NCBI GenBank assembly: GCA_947489425.1
Contig: CANLDL010000001.1
Coordinates: forward strand, 1,220,516 to 1,284,515
Reading direction: 5' to 3'
DNA from: an uncultured Pseudomonadales bacterium
GTDB lineage: Bacteria > Pseudomonadota > Gammaproteobacteria > Pseudomonadales > Cellvibrionaceae
Length of the DNA stretch: 64,000 nucleotides
Every line of letters starts with the position of its first letter. Within the stretch, counting starts at the first letter, position 1. A program made the position numbers and the translations under genes. This document shows, piece by piece, positions 49,000 to 57,667 of this stretch. The notes under the pieces are model-generated. The model was given only the letters and a program-made list of their open reading frames with translations. It did not search any database and was not told where the DNA came from.

Positions 49000-50676
49000 T
49001 CAAGCTTTAATCTGCCCAGGTCGACCGACAGCTGTATCTAGTCTTTTTGGCCCAAGAAAATGTTTAATAACAGGAGGGGTATCGCCTTTGTGTAGGTTTT
49101 GAATCTGCTGCTCAAGCGCGAAATCTTTTCCTGCCAGACGCTCTCTATGTCTTAAATGATCGACCCAAGATACATCGAAAAAACATTCGATAAAAATATC
49201 TGCTTTATCGGATTGCTGCAGTACTTCCCAACCATAGGCACCGTATTGTCGTCTGGCCTCCTTAAGCTGACACATTAGCGATAAAAACTCATCTACGTCG
49301 CTAGGTTCAATATTATATTCAATCACCATCATAACGGGTGAACGTTCGTTTAGTAGTGATTTATCCTGTTCTGTGTCAACTAAAATATTGGGTTCCGCCC
49401 AATGCTCAGAGGGAGCAAGATCAATGGCTTCTCCCAAGTTCAGCTTTTGTTTTCGCGATAATATCATTCCCAACGTTAAGGTACCCGATGCAATAATGAG
49501 CGCTGTCTTGATACCCATTTGGCTTGCAACAGCCCCCCAAATAATACTACCAACACTCATAGAACCAAAAAATACCATAAGGTAAATCGCCAGCCCTCGA
49601 GCTCTAACCCAATCAGGCAAGGCACTTTGAGCCGATACGCTAAATGTTGATAGTGTCCATATCCAGCTGATACCGAAGAAAATACTGCCAAAAACAGCGA
49701 GTATTTCATCAACCGGTAAGCTCGTGAAAAGATAGCTGAGCAATGTGTTATTTACAGGGAATGCAGAAAACATCATAGTACCGATAATAAATACCGCAGC
49801 AATCCATGTAATTTGATCTGAACTCAACTTCTTTTTTACTTTAGGCAAAAGAAATGCACCAATCACCGCACCCAAGCCGATTGCAGCGATTAGTAGACCA
49901 TATATCTCGGCGCCGGCTTGCATTTCTGTTTTAACAAAAATAGGGAGTAGCGCCCAAAACCCACTAGCAGAAATAAAGAAAGCAAATGCACGCCAAAGTG
50001 TCGCCCTAAGGGGCTGACTGTATCTCACATAGCGCAGGCCTGCTTTAATTGCCCCAGGTATGGCTTCTTTTGTCTTTTCTTTATTGACTTGCTTTGGCTT
50101 CCACCACAAAAAAGCCCATATAATGGCAATAAAACTTAGGGCATTAATAAGAAAAGGGCTTTCAGGCCCCAGTACAACAATTAATATTCCAGCAACTGCA
50201 GGACCAATAGAGCGACTGATATTGAAGCCAATGCTGTTCATTGCGATGGCCGACTGCAAATCTTCTTTGGGCACTAATAAAGGGTTGATGGCCTGCTTTG
50301 GCGGTGCCGTAAAAGCCCCACAAGTACCAATTAAAAAAATAAACAGCAGTAGCAAGTAAGGGGTCATTAAATTCAAATAAATCAGTACCGCCAGTATCGC
50401 GGCAATAACAGCCATGATAATGTTCACCACCAACAACATTCGCCTCTTGCTAGAAACATCCGCAATGGCTCCAGCAAGCAGTGCAAAAAGGAAAATTGGC
50501 AGTGTTGTCACCGCTTGCACTAAAGCTACAATAAAAGGGTCGTCGGTCATAGTGGTCATTAACCAACCAGCACCCACTTCGTGCATTCTAAGCCCTATAG
50601 TGGATATAACCGTTGCACTCCATATCACAGTAAAATCTTTCGACTTGAAGGGAGCCATAGCGCTATTTTTTTTCAT
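49000..50676 (-). CDS. MFS transporter (EntS/MFS_3 type) with C-terminal ABM-like domain
   Basis: The 558-residue protein has about twelve membrane helices over residues 1-415 with the MFS_3 pattern (FALLAGAIADVSSKRRMLLV between helices 2 and 3). A soluble C-terminal domain of about 110 residues (VMMVIEYNIEPSDVDEFLSL, then GWEVLQQSDKADIFIECFF) resembles the antibiotic-monooxygenase/dabb ferredoxin fold. The combination is known in uncharacterised proteobacterial exporters. It is convergent with dddD. The cluster shows no BCCT transporter, so a role in DMSP or product transport is conceivable but not supported by sequence. Confidence 0.85.
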   Translation of the reverse strand: MKKNSAMAPFKSKDFTVIWSATVISTIGLRMHEVGAGWLMTTMTDDPFIVALVQAVTTLPIFLFALLAGAIADVSSKRRMLLVVNIIMAVIAAILAVLIYLNLMTPYLLLLFIFLIGTCGAFTAPPKQAINPLLVPKEDLQSAIAMNSIGFNISRSIGPAVAGILIVVLGPESPFLINALSFIAIIWAFLWWKPKQVNKEKTKEAIPGAIKAGLRYVRYSQPLRATLWRAFAFFISASGFWALLPIFVKTEMQAGAEIYGLLIAAIGLGAVIGAFLLPKVKKKLSSDQITWIAAVFIIGTMMFSAFPVNNTLLSYLFTSLPVDEILAVFGSIFFGISWIWTLSTFSVSAQSALPDWVRARGLAIYLMVFFGSMSVGSIIWGAVASQMGIKTALIIASGTLTLGMILSRKQKLNLGEAIDLAPSEHWAEPNILVDTEQDKSLLNERSPVMMVIEYNIEPSDVDEFLSLMCQLKEARRQYGAYGWEVLQQSDKADIFIECFFDVSWVDHLRHRERLAGKDFALEQQIQNLHKGDTPPVIKHFLGPKRLDTAVGRPGQIKA

Positions 50677-50857
50677 AAAACAAAGTGCCCTGAGTAATAG
50701 AAAGAACTTGTATCTTTAACTTATCGAAACTTCATTAATATAATATAAAGCACTATCACCATCACTGCAAAGCGCAAAGAGAGATAACAGAGAGCCGAAC
50801 GACGATTTCTTTTACAGAATTACACCTGAACCACGCTAAGTATAAAATGAAGGAGAA

Positions 50858-51230
50858 GGAGAAGGAGGGATTAACTCAAATACACCCCTGTACTTGACCA
50901 CTTCGTGGCGCTATCGCGGTTCAACATGTTCGAGCGCCATGGATGGCGTGAATGCAGGTTTTGCAGGAGCAAAAACCTGCCAGGCATTTTGTCGAACCCG
51001 AGGGTTTGATATACAGGGATGTATGAATGTCGCGAACACATGGATGTGTAAGAGCAACCTTATCACTTACCATCCTAATCAGCCGATGAAAAGGAGGGAT
51101 TATTCGGCGCGTCCATGCGCCTCCCCCTTCGGGCTCGCTACGCTCGTGCAAAAACATTCCCGATGTTTTTGTCGAACCCACGAGGATTCTCACCCTCATT
51201 ACCCCACGCATAAAAAAAGCCCGCCAATGG
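50858..51230. repeat. Non-coding repeat block with partial copies of the tRNA-Ser 3' end
   Basis: GGAGAAGGAGGGATT (50858-50872) repeats the last bases of the tRNA-Ser gene (51249-51263), and AAGGAGGGATT recurs at 51091-51101. Both segments carry GTCGAACCC further on. The interior has palindromes (CGCCATGGATGGCG; GCAGGTTTT-N8-AAAACCTGC; AAAAACAT-N5-ATGTTTTT) and ACAGGGATGTA words. It shares GGCGTGAATGC with the reverse strand of the repeat at 4834-5236. No integrase or gene is visible in the 568 bp between the MFS gene and the tRNA. Confidence 0.7.
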
Positions 51231-51244
51231 CGAGCTTTTCTATA

Positions 51245-51334
51245 TGGCGGAGAAGGAGGGATTCGAACCCTCGATACCGATCAAGGTATACTCCCTTAGC
51301 AGGGGAGCGCCTTCGGCCACTCGGCCACTTCTCC
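51245..51334 (-). tRNA. tRNA-Ser (GCU)
   Basis: The minus strand starts GGAGAAGTGGCCGAGTGG and ends CTTCTCCGCCA, with the CCA encoded. The anticodon stem CTCCC/GGGAG encloses CTGCTAA, giving anticodon GCU. The long variable arm (TATACC-TTGATC-GGTATC) and the TTCGAAT T-loop are as expected for class II serine tRNA. The acceptor stem is GGAGAAG/CTTCTCC. Confidence 0.97.
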
Positions 51335-51513
51335 GTGTTCTGTCAACTAAAACAGCGGCGCATAATACCATAAATTTTAGGAAAACCAAGGAATCTGAAT
51401 AGAATAATAGTTTTTATTCTATTACATCATATAATCGGTAAAATCGGGGTTACAAGAAACTATATAACGCTAAGTTTAATTAAAATTCGAGTCACTGAAG
51501 CTAATAATTTTAG

Positions 51514-51705
51514 TTATTCGTCACTACTATCAGATTGATTCTTTTCGCGCTGTATACGATCATAGATTTCTTCGCGATGTACAGCGACTTCTTTAGGTGC
51601 ATTAACACCTATACGTACCTGATTACCTTTGATACCCAATACGGTAACGGTAACTTCATCTCCGACCATTAATGTCTCACCGATACGACGAGTTAATATA
51701 AGCAT
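51514..51705 (-). CDS. csrA: Carbon storage regulator CsrA (RsmA)
   Basis: The 63-residue RNA-binding protein begins [18 protein letters not shown] and contains [25 protein letters not shown], the core CsrA sequence with its RNA-binding R residue in VHREE. The start at 51703-51705 gives the canonical N-terminus and has GGAGACAGGA upstream; the frame extends four codons further (to 51717) without support. The GGA triplets in its own leader are typical CsrA targets, so autoregulation is likely. The order alaS-lysC-csrA-tRNA-Ser is conserved among related bacteria. Confidence 0.97.
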   Translation of the reverse strand: MLILTRRIGETLMVGDEVTVTVLGIKGNQVRIGVNAPKEVAVHREEIYDRIQREKNQSDSSDE

Positions 51706-51871
51706 TCCTGTCTCCATTTACTGTTTAGCAAATTTATTTAAATGTTTGTTTGATCTATTCTATGCCAGTATTTTGACCAGCATATAATTGATGCGTTCAG
51801 ATTATATTGGGCTACACAATTGTCTGCTCTTAGATATAGGCAGATATTGATTAATCAAGTAATAGCCTAAA

Positions 51872-53098
51872 TTAGTCCTTTTTCTCAAGGCCAAAGGCTT
51901 CGTGTAAGCTACGAACAGCTAGCTCTAGATAGCGATCTTCGACAATAACAGAGATTTTAATCTCTGATGTAGTAATCATTTGGATATTGATGTTTTCGTC
52001 AGCTAATGTTTTGAACATAGTAGCAGCAACACCTGCGTGAGAGCGCATGCCAACCCCCACAATAGAAACTTTAACAATACTATCGTCTGTCACAATTTCT
52101 TGAACGCCTAGTTCTTTAGTAGCTTCAATAAGCACTGTTTCTGCTTTTTCCATATCGCCACGATTAACAGTAAAGGTCAAATCCGTCGTGTTATCTGCGG
52201 CAGTATTTTGCACAATAACATCCACTTCAATATTAGCTTCTCCAATAGGCGCTAATATTTTAGAAGCGACACCTGGGGTATCAGGAATACCTCTTACAGT
52301 TACTTTAGCTTCATCACGATTAAATGCAATACCGGAAACCATAGGTTGTTCCATGGTATTTAACTCCTCATCAAGTGTAATTAGTGTACCTGGACCCTCT
52401 TGAAAGCTGTGTAAAACGCGCAGTGGAACATTATATTTACCTGCAAATTCAACAGCTCTGATCTGTAAAACCTTTGAACCAAGACTTGCCATCTCTAGCA
52501 TTTCTTCAAAGGTGATTTTATCAAGCCTACAGGCATTGGGCTCTACTCTTGGATCCGTTGTATAAACACCATCTACATCGGTATAAATTTGGCATTCGTC
52601 AGCTTTTAATGCCGCTGCTAGCGCGACTGCGGTTGTATCTGAACCGCCACGTCCGAGTGTTGTAATACTGCCATGTTGATCAGCCCCTTGGAAACCTGCA
52701 ACAACAACAATACGCCCTGAATTTAAATCGGTTTTAATATTGTGCTCATCAATCGATTGAATACGGGCTTTAGTATGTGATTCGTCAGTCAGTATTTTAA
52801 CTTGTGTACCGGTATAAGAGCGAGCATCACAGCCACGCGCTTTAAGTGCCATGCATAAAAGTGCAATGGTCACCTGCTCTCCCGTTGACAATAATACATC
52901 CATTTCGCGAGGCTCAGGGTTTGCCTGCATTTCATTGGCTAATGCAACGAGCCGATTTGTTTCTCCGCTCATAGCTGAGACAACAACAACAACATCATCG
53001 CCCGAACGTTTTACTGCGGCTACTTTATCAGCAACCGCTTGAATTTTTTCAACAGTACCAACAGAAGTACCACCGTATTTTTGAACCAAAAGGCTCAT
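51872..53098 (-). CDS. lysC: Aspartate kinase
   Basis: The 408-residue kinase phosphorylates aspartate in the first step to lysine, threonine and methionine. The N-terminal substrate motif LLVQKYGGTSVGTVEKI and nucleotide part TTLGRGGSDTTAVALA are followed by tandem ACT domains (GVASKILAPIGEANIEVDVI; GVAATMFKTLADENINI). These give feedback control by lysine or threonine. The ATG at 53096-53098 is preceded by AAGGAA; a longer frame to 53146 lacks a ribosome-binding site. It sits between alaS and csrA. Confidence 0.96.
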   Translation of the reverse strand: MSLLVQKYGGTSVGTVEKIQAVADKVAAVKRSGDDVVVVVSAMSGETNRLVALANEMQANPEPREMDVLLSTGEQVTIALLCMALKARGCDARSYTGTQVKILTDESHTKARIQSIDEHNIKTDLNSGRIVVVAGFQGADQHGSITTLGRGGSDTTAVALAAALKADECQIYTDVDGVYTTDPRVEPNACRLDKITFEEMLEMASLGSKVLQIRAVEFAGKYNVPLRVLHSFQEGPGTLITLDEELNTMEQPMVSGIAFNRDEAKVTVRGIPDTPGVASKILAPIGEANIEVDVIVQNTAADNTTDLTFTVNRGDMEKAETVLIEATKELGVQEIVTDDSIVKVSIVGVGMRSHAGVAATMFKTLADENINIQMITTSEIKISVIVEDRYLELAVRSLHEAFGLEKKD

Positions 53099-53226
53099 GG
53101 ATAATTCCTTTGAAATTAATAAACCGACTCTAAAAATAACTCGCACGAAAAGGGGGCGTATTTAACACTAAAAACGCCCAAAAGTTAATAGCTAACAACG
53201 AATTAAGTACAATTAACAGACAATAC

Positions 53227-55854
53227 TTATTGTTTAGCGACCCAGCCTTCTACAAAGGCTAGTGCGTCTTTAATACCTGCGAGGTTCGATCCTGCCCCTT
53301 GGGCCATATCAGGACGACCGCCACCTTTACCACCAACAATAGGGGCAACTTCTCGCATTAAGTCGCCCGCTTTATATTGCGAGACCAAGTCTTTAGTAAC
53401 ACCTGTAATTAATGCGACTTTTTCGCCATCTATTGCTGCTAATAAGAATACGCCTTTCTCTAATTTAGATTTAATAGAGTCGGCAACTTCTCTTAAGGTT
53501 TTTGCATTAGCGCCCTCTATTTGGCAGGCAAGTACATTAACGCCGGCAACTTCTTTAATTTGGCTCAGCAAATCACCACTAGCAGCACTGGCCATTTTGG
53601 CTTGCAGTGCTGCCAGCTGTTTTTCTTGTGCTTTATTAGTCGCCATTAGTTGTTCTAGTTTCTCTAATAAATTAGCCGGGTTGGCTTTAACTAATTGCGC
53701 TGCTTTTTGAACTTGCTCGTCAAGTCTGTCTAAAACTTTAAGTGCTGTTTTACCCGTGACCGCCTCTATACGACGAATACCTGCAGCAACACCAGACTCA
53801 GAGATAATACGGAATAGACCTATATCACCCGTGCGCTCAACATGTGTACCACCACATAGCTCAACAGAGTAACCACCACCCATCGTCAGCACACGTACCT
53901 CGCTACCGTATTTTTCGCCAAACAACATCATCGCGCCCTTTTCTTTGGCATTATCCATCGAACATACTTCTATTTCGGTAGCGGTATTACGACGAATCTC
54001 GTCGTTAACTTGTTGTTCGATGGCTTGTAGTTCTTGTGCTGTAACAGATTCAAAATGAGAGAAGTCGAAACGTAGCTTTTCAGAATCAACTAGCGAGCCT
54101 TTTTGCACAACATGGCCCCCAAGAACATTACGCAGTGCGGCATGCATAAGATGCGTTGCTGAGTGATTCAAAACAATCGCTTGACGCAGTGTATTATCAA
54201 CATCGGCTAATAACTCGTCACCAATGGATAACGCACCACTTAATACACGACCAATATGGCAATGGTTATCTCCATTTTTTTGGCAATCACCCACTTCAAA
54301 ACGATTCTCACCTGCACTTAGGTAACCAGTATCACCAACCTGCCCACCAGACTCTGCGTAAAACGGCGTTTGGTTTAGGACAACAATACCTTCATCACCC
54401 TCTACTAATTGATCAACCGCCTGTCCATTTTTAAATAAAGCGCTAATGTTGCCTTTATCAAGCAGACTCTCGTAGCCTATAAATGCTGTTGAACCATCAA
54501 TTTTTACGTGCTTGTTATAATCGACAGTAAAAGCATCAGGGTTTTTAAGCTTTTCTTCCTCCATCAGCTTATGGTAACCATCCATATCTAGTGAATAACC
54601 TCTTTCACGGGCTATATCATTGGTCAAGTCTGTTGGAAAACCATAAGTACCATGTAGTTTGAATATCACATCCGCAGGGATTTCTTTACCTGATAATTCA
54701 CCTAGAGCTATTTCTAGTAATCCCAAGCCCTTCTCTAGGGTTTTTTCAAATTGCTGTTCTTCAGCCAATAAGACTTTTTCAACTTGGGCTTGCTGTGCAG
54801 TGAGTTCTGGATAGGCTTCGCCCATCTCGTCCACTAATGCGTTGACTAAGGTATAAAAGAATGTCTCTGTTTGGCCAAGTTTATGCCCATGACGTACAGC
54901 ACGACGAATAATACGGCGCAGTACATAGCCTCTGCCTTCGTTAGCAGGAATAACACCATCGACAATTAAAAAAGCACAGGAGCGAATATGATCTGCGATA
55001 ACACGTAAAGATTTATCATCTTTATCAGTGGCGTTAGTCGCTTTTGCAACAGCACTCAGCAAGTTTTGGAACATATCTATTTCATAGTTGCTGTGTACAT
55101 CTTGCATAACAGCCGCTATACGCTCAAGCCCCATGCCGGTATCAACGGAAGGTTTAGGCAAAGGGTTCATCACTCCATCGCTGGTGCGATTAAACTGCAT
55201 AAAAACAAGGTTCCAGATCTCGATAAAACGATCACCATCTTCTTCTGGAGAGCCCGGTGGACCACCCCAAATATCTTCTCCATGATCGTAAAATATTTCG
55301 GTGCAGGGGCCACAAGGGCCGGTATCACCCATTGCCCAAAAATTATCCGACTGATATTCACCGCCTTTGTCACCAATACGAATAATTCGCTCTACTGGCA
55401 CACCAATTTCATTTTGCCAAATAGCATAGGCTTCGTCGTCATCGGCATAAACGGTAACGGTCAATTTTTCGGCCGGGATTGCTAACCAGTCTTTACATGT
55501 TAAAAATTCCCAAGCATTGTGAATAGCATCTTGTTTAAAGTAATCGCCAAAACTAAAGTTACCTAGCATTTCAAAAAAAGTATGGTGTCGTGCGGTATAA
55601 CCAACATTTTCGAGGTCGTTATGTTTACCACCTGCACGCACGCAACGCTGAGAAGTCACGGCTCGGCAATAATCGCGTTTATCATCACCCAAAAATACGT
55701 CTTTAAATTGCACCATGCCAGCATTGGTAAACAATAGTGTCGGATCATTACCTGGCACTAAAGAACTACTGGATACACGCGTGTGTTGTTTCGACTCAAA
55801 GAAACTCAAAAATGCTTCGCGCAGTGCTGCGCTATTAGAAAATGGGCTAGTCAT
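53227..55854 (-). CDS. alaS: Alanyl-tRNA synthetase
   Basis: The 875-residue enzyme charges tRNA-Ala. The catalytic core shows [19 protein letters not shown] and the [15 protein letters not shown] loop. The editing domain has the zinc-type H-x3-H and C-x3-H pairs ([25 protein letters not shown]). The C-Ala domain ends in [15 protein letters not shown]. The ATG at 55852-55854 gives the usual [19 protein letters not shown] start; the frame extends 13 codons upstream without support. Confidence 0.97.
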   Translation of the reverse strand: MTSPFSNSAALREAFLSFFESKQHTRVSSSSLVPGNDPTLLFTNAGMVQFKDVFLGDDKRDYCRAVTSQRCVRAGGKHNDLENVGYTARHHTFFEMLGNFSFGDYFKQDAIHNAWEFLTCKDWLAIPAEKLTVTVYADDDEAYAIWQNEIGVPVERIIRIGDKGGEYQSDNFWAMGDTGPCGPCTEIFYDHGEDIWGGPPGSPEEDGDRFIEIWNLVFMQFNRTSDGVMNPLPKPSVDTGMGLERIAAVMQDVHSNYEIDMFQNLLSAVAKATNATDKDDKSLRVIADHIRSCAFLIVDGVIPANEGRGYVLRRIIRRAVRHGHKLGQTETFFYTLVNALVDEMGEAYPELTAQQAQVEKVLLAEEQQFEKTLEKGLGLLEIALGELSGKEIPADVIFKLHGTYGFPTDLTNDIARERGYSLDMDGYHKLMEEEKLKNPDAFTVDYNKHVKIDGSTAFIGYESLLDKGNISALFKNGQAVDQLVEGDEGIVVLNQTPFYAESGGQVGDTGYLSAGENRFEVGDCQKNGDNHCHIGRVLSGALSIGDELLADVDNTLRQAIVLNHSATHLMHAALRNVLGGHVVQKGSLVDSEKLRFDFSHFESVTAQELQAIEQQVNDEIRRNTATEIEVCSMDNAKEKGAMMLFGEKYGSEVRVLTMGGGYSVELCGGTHVERTGDIGLFRIISESGVAAGIRRIEAVTGKTALKVLDRLDEQVQKAAQLVKANPANLLEKLEQLMATNKAQEKQLAALQAKMASAASGDLLSQIKEVAGVNVLACQIEGANAKTLREVADSIKSKLEKGVFLLAAIDGEKVALITGVTKDLVSQYKAGDLMREVAPIVGGKGGGRPDMAQGAGSNLAGIKDALAFVEGWVAKQ

Positions 55855-56022
55855 ATTAATTTTTATACTGGCTATGAATAAATAAGAAATCAATTATAAA
55901 CTAAGCTTGTGCTTATAATCTATGCGCTTTCAATGAACTATCACTTTGGTGCTGATATATAAATTTAAACGTGGGTTAAGGCAATTTTTTGGTGATGCAA
56001 TTATCTTTAAGAGACAGAAAGC

Positions 56023-56373
56023 TTAACTAACCATTTTATGCTCGCCAAAGTTTGCACCCGCAACGATATGAAAGTGTAAATGGAAGACCGTTTGCCCAGC
56101 ATTAGCGCCATTATTCATGATCACGCGAAAGGCATCTTCAATCCCTAAATCACGAGCTATGTCACCGATTTTCAACATCAAATGGCCCAATAAGGCTTTA
56201 TCTTCTGGCGTTGCATCTGCCAAACGTGGGATGGGTTTGCGAGGAATCATTAACAAATGCACTGGGGCCTGTGGTGATACATCGTGAATACAAATACATT
56301 GATCATCCTCAAATACCTTCTTTGATGGGATGTCGCCATTGATAATTTTAGTAAAAATAGTCTCTTCAGGCAT
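56023..56373 (-). CDS. hinT: HIT-family nucleoside phosphoramidase (HinT-like)
   Basis: The 116-residue protein has the histidine triad HLHFHIVAG near the C-terminus and the N-terminal ETIFTKIINGDIPSKKVFED typical of HinT (PKCI-like) hydrolases of adenosine phosphoramidates. It is followed on the same strand by nothing for 129 bp and preceded by the Trm112-like gene 51 bp upstream. Housekeeping role. Confidence 0.93.
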   Translation of the reverse strand: MPEETIFTKIINGDIPSKKVFEDDQCICIHDVSPQAPVHLLMIPRKPIPRLADATPEDKALLGHLMLKIGDIARDLGIEDAFRVIMNNGANAGQTVFHLHFHIVAGANFGEHKMVS

Positions 56374-56424
56374 TCTCTTCTCGCTATTACAAAAAACTAG
56401 AAAGTGATAAATTGCTTATCGCAG

Positions 56425-56619
56425 TTATTTTTTTGCCCATTGTTCTTTTTCTTTAGTACTTAGCTCTCTTGCCTCTGACTCGAGCATAACCGGAATATCA
56501 TCTCGCACCGGATAAGCTAAACCACTAGAGGTTGAAATCAACTCTTGGTTTTCTTTATCGTACTGCAATGAGCCTTTTGTCACGGGGCAAACTAATAAGC
56601 CTAATAATTTTTTATCCAT
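56425..56619 (-). CDS. Trm112-family small protein (YcaR-like)
   Basis: The 64-residue protein reads [20 protein letters not shown], followed by the signature [20 protein letters not shown] of the Trm112/UPF0434 family. A single CP motif remains of the zinc site. In many proteobacteria the homologue lies by lpxK and kdsB; here it is next to hinT. Its role in bacteria is unclear. Confidence 0.92.
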   Translation of the reverse strand: MDKKLLGLLVCPVTKGSLQYDKENQELISTSSGLAYPVRDDIPVMLESEARELSTKEKEQWAKK

Positions 56620-56691
56620 TTCTATACTGCTCTTTATCTCTTTAATTAATTTCTATAGGTGATGCTAAACAAATCACTTAACAAATAATGA

Positions 56692-57582
56692 TTAACCACC
56701 TATTTTGTTTGGTAGCCCATCCATTAGCAATTGTGGATCTAATCGCTGCTCGAACCAATTCATACGCCAATCTAGGTGAGGCCCAGTTGCACGACCTGTT
56801 GCGCCGATTTCTGCAATGGGATCACCTTGTTTTATGTCGTCACCTTCTTTTACTAGAATTTTATGAAGATGTATAAACGTAGAGGTAATACCATGACCAT
56901 GATCAACAATTAATGTACCTCCCGAAAAATACATATTGTCATGTGTTAGTAAGACTTTACCCGATACTGGAGCCAAGACTAAAGAACCTTGAGGAGCTGC
57001 AATATCGACGCCAAAATGTGGCCTGCGTGGCTGACCATTATAAAATCGCCGGCTGCCATATACACCCGAGATAATACCTCTGGCTGGCCATATAAACTCT
57101 TGCAAAAAATCTTGCCGAGTAGTGTCAACTTTACGAGCAGCCTTTGTCAGCTTAACTTCTTTACGAATACGCGTTAAAGCTGACTCTGGGACATCTACAG
57201 TACGTTTAGGTACACCTTCGATTCGCTGCTCCCTATAGGTGCGTTGTTTTACCGTAAAATTATGTTTAATTGCTTGCCCAGAGCTTGTTACTTCTGTTAG
57301 CACTACATTTTTAGATGTATCTCTCCCGAGCCCAATAACAAAATAGCCATCGTTATTAACACGTACACTGTGAGATAAAAAACGGATTTGGTGAGAGGGA
57401 TCTGTTTTACCAACGATCATCCCTCCTTGTATCCATGGGCTTTTTATTTCGAGGCCAGAACTGTTTAAGCTAAACAGTAACAACGTGCAAAGACAAAGAG
57501 ATTGTTTACGAGTAAAACTAAAAACAATGTTATGTAAGAAAGCTATAGAAATACGAGTCATGTTGTCATGATACTCAATCAT
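56692..57582 (-). CDS. M23-family (LytM) metallopeptidase, probable cell-wall hydrolase
   Basis: The 296-residue protein has an N-terminal export signal (SLCLCTLLLFSLNSSG) and a C-terminal peptidase M23 domain. Zinc ligands are readable in RPHFGVDIAAPQG (H-x3-D), STFIHLHKI (H-x-H) and GPHLDWRM. The active-site motifs are complete, so it is likely a periplasmic endopeptidase on peptidoglycan. The start could be 57582 or the ATG seven codons on. Its 3' neighbour is the Trm112-like gene. Confidence 0.9.
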   Translation of the reverse strand: MIEYHDNMTRISIAFLHNIVFSFTRKQSLCLCTLLLFSLNSSGLEIKSPWIQGGMIVGKTDPSHQIRFLSHSVRVNNDGYFVIGLGRDTSKNVVLTEVTSSGQAIKHNFTVKQRTYREQRIEGVPKRTVDVPESALTRIRKEVKLTKAARKVDTTRQDFLQEFIWPARGIISGVYGSRRFYNGQPRRPHFGVDIAAPQGSLVLAPVSGKVLLTHDNMYFSGGTLIVDHGHGITSTFIHLHKILVKEGDDIKQGDPIAEIGATGRATGPHLDWRMNWFEQRLDPQLLMDGLPNKIGG

Positions 57583-57600
57583 AGCGAAGAGGTCTAAATA

Positions 57601-57634
57601 AAAAAGCCGGTATTACAAATAATACCGGCTTTTT
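57601..57634. terminator. Intrinsic terminator at the 3' end of the adhesin gene
   Basis: AAAAAGCCGGTATT / AATACCGGCTTTTT is a perfect 14 bp stem with a 6 nt loop, about 30 bp downstream of the adhesin stop on the minus strand. Confidence 0.92.
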
Positions 57635-57667
57635 AGAGTAGAAAATATTGTCAGCTATATATGGCTA

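Noticed and set aside
50894..51373. Open frame translating to a protein with RRRRDSNPR
   Set aside because: It runs antisense through the tRNA-Ser gene and the repeat block; this is a familiar spurious translation of a tRNA 3' end.
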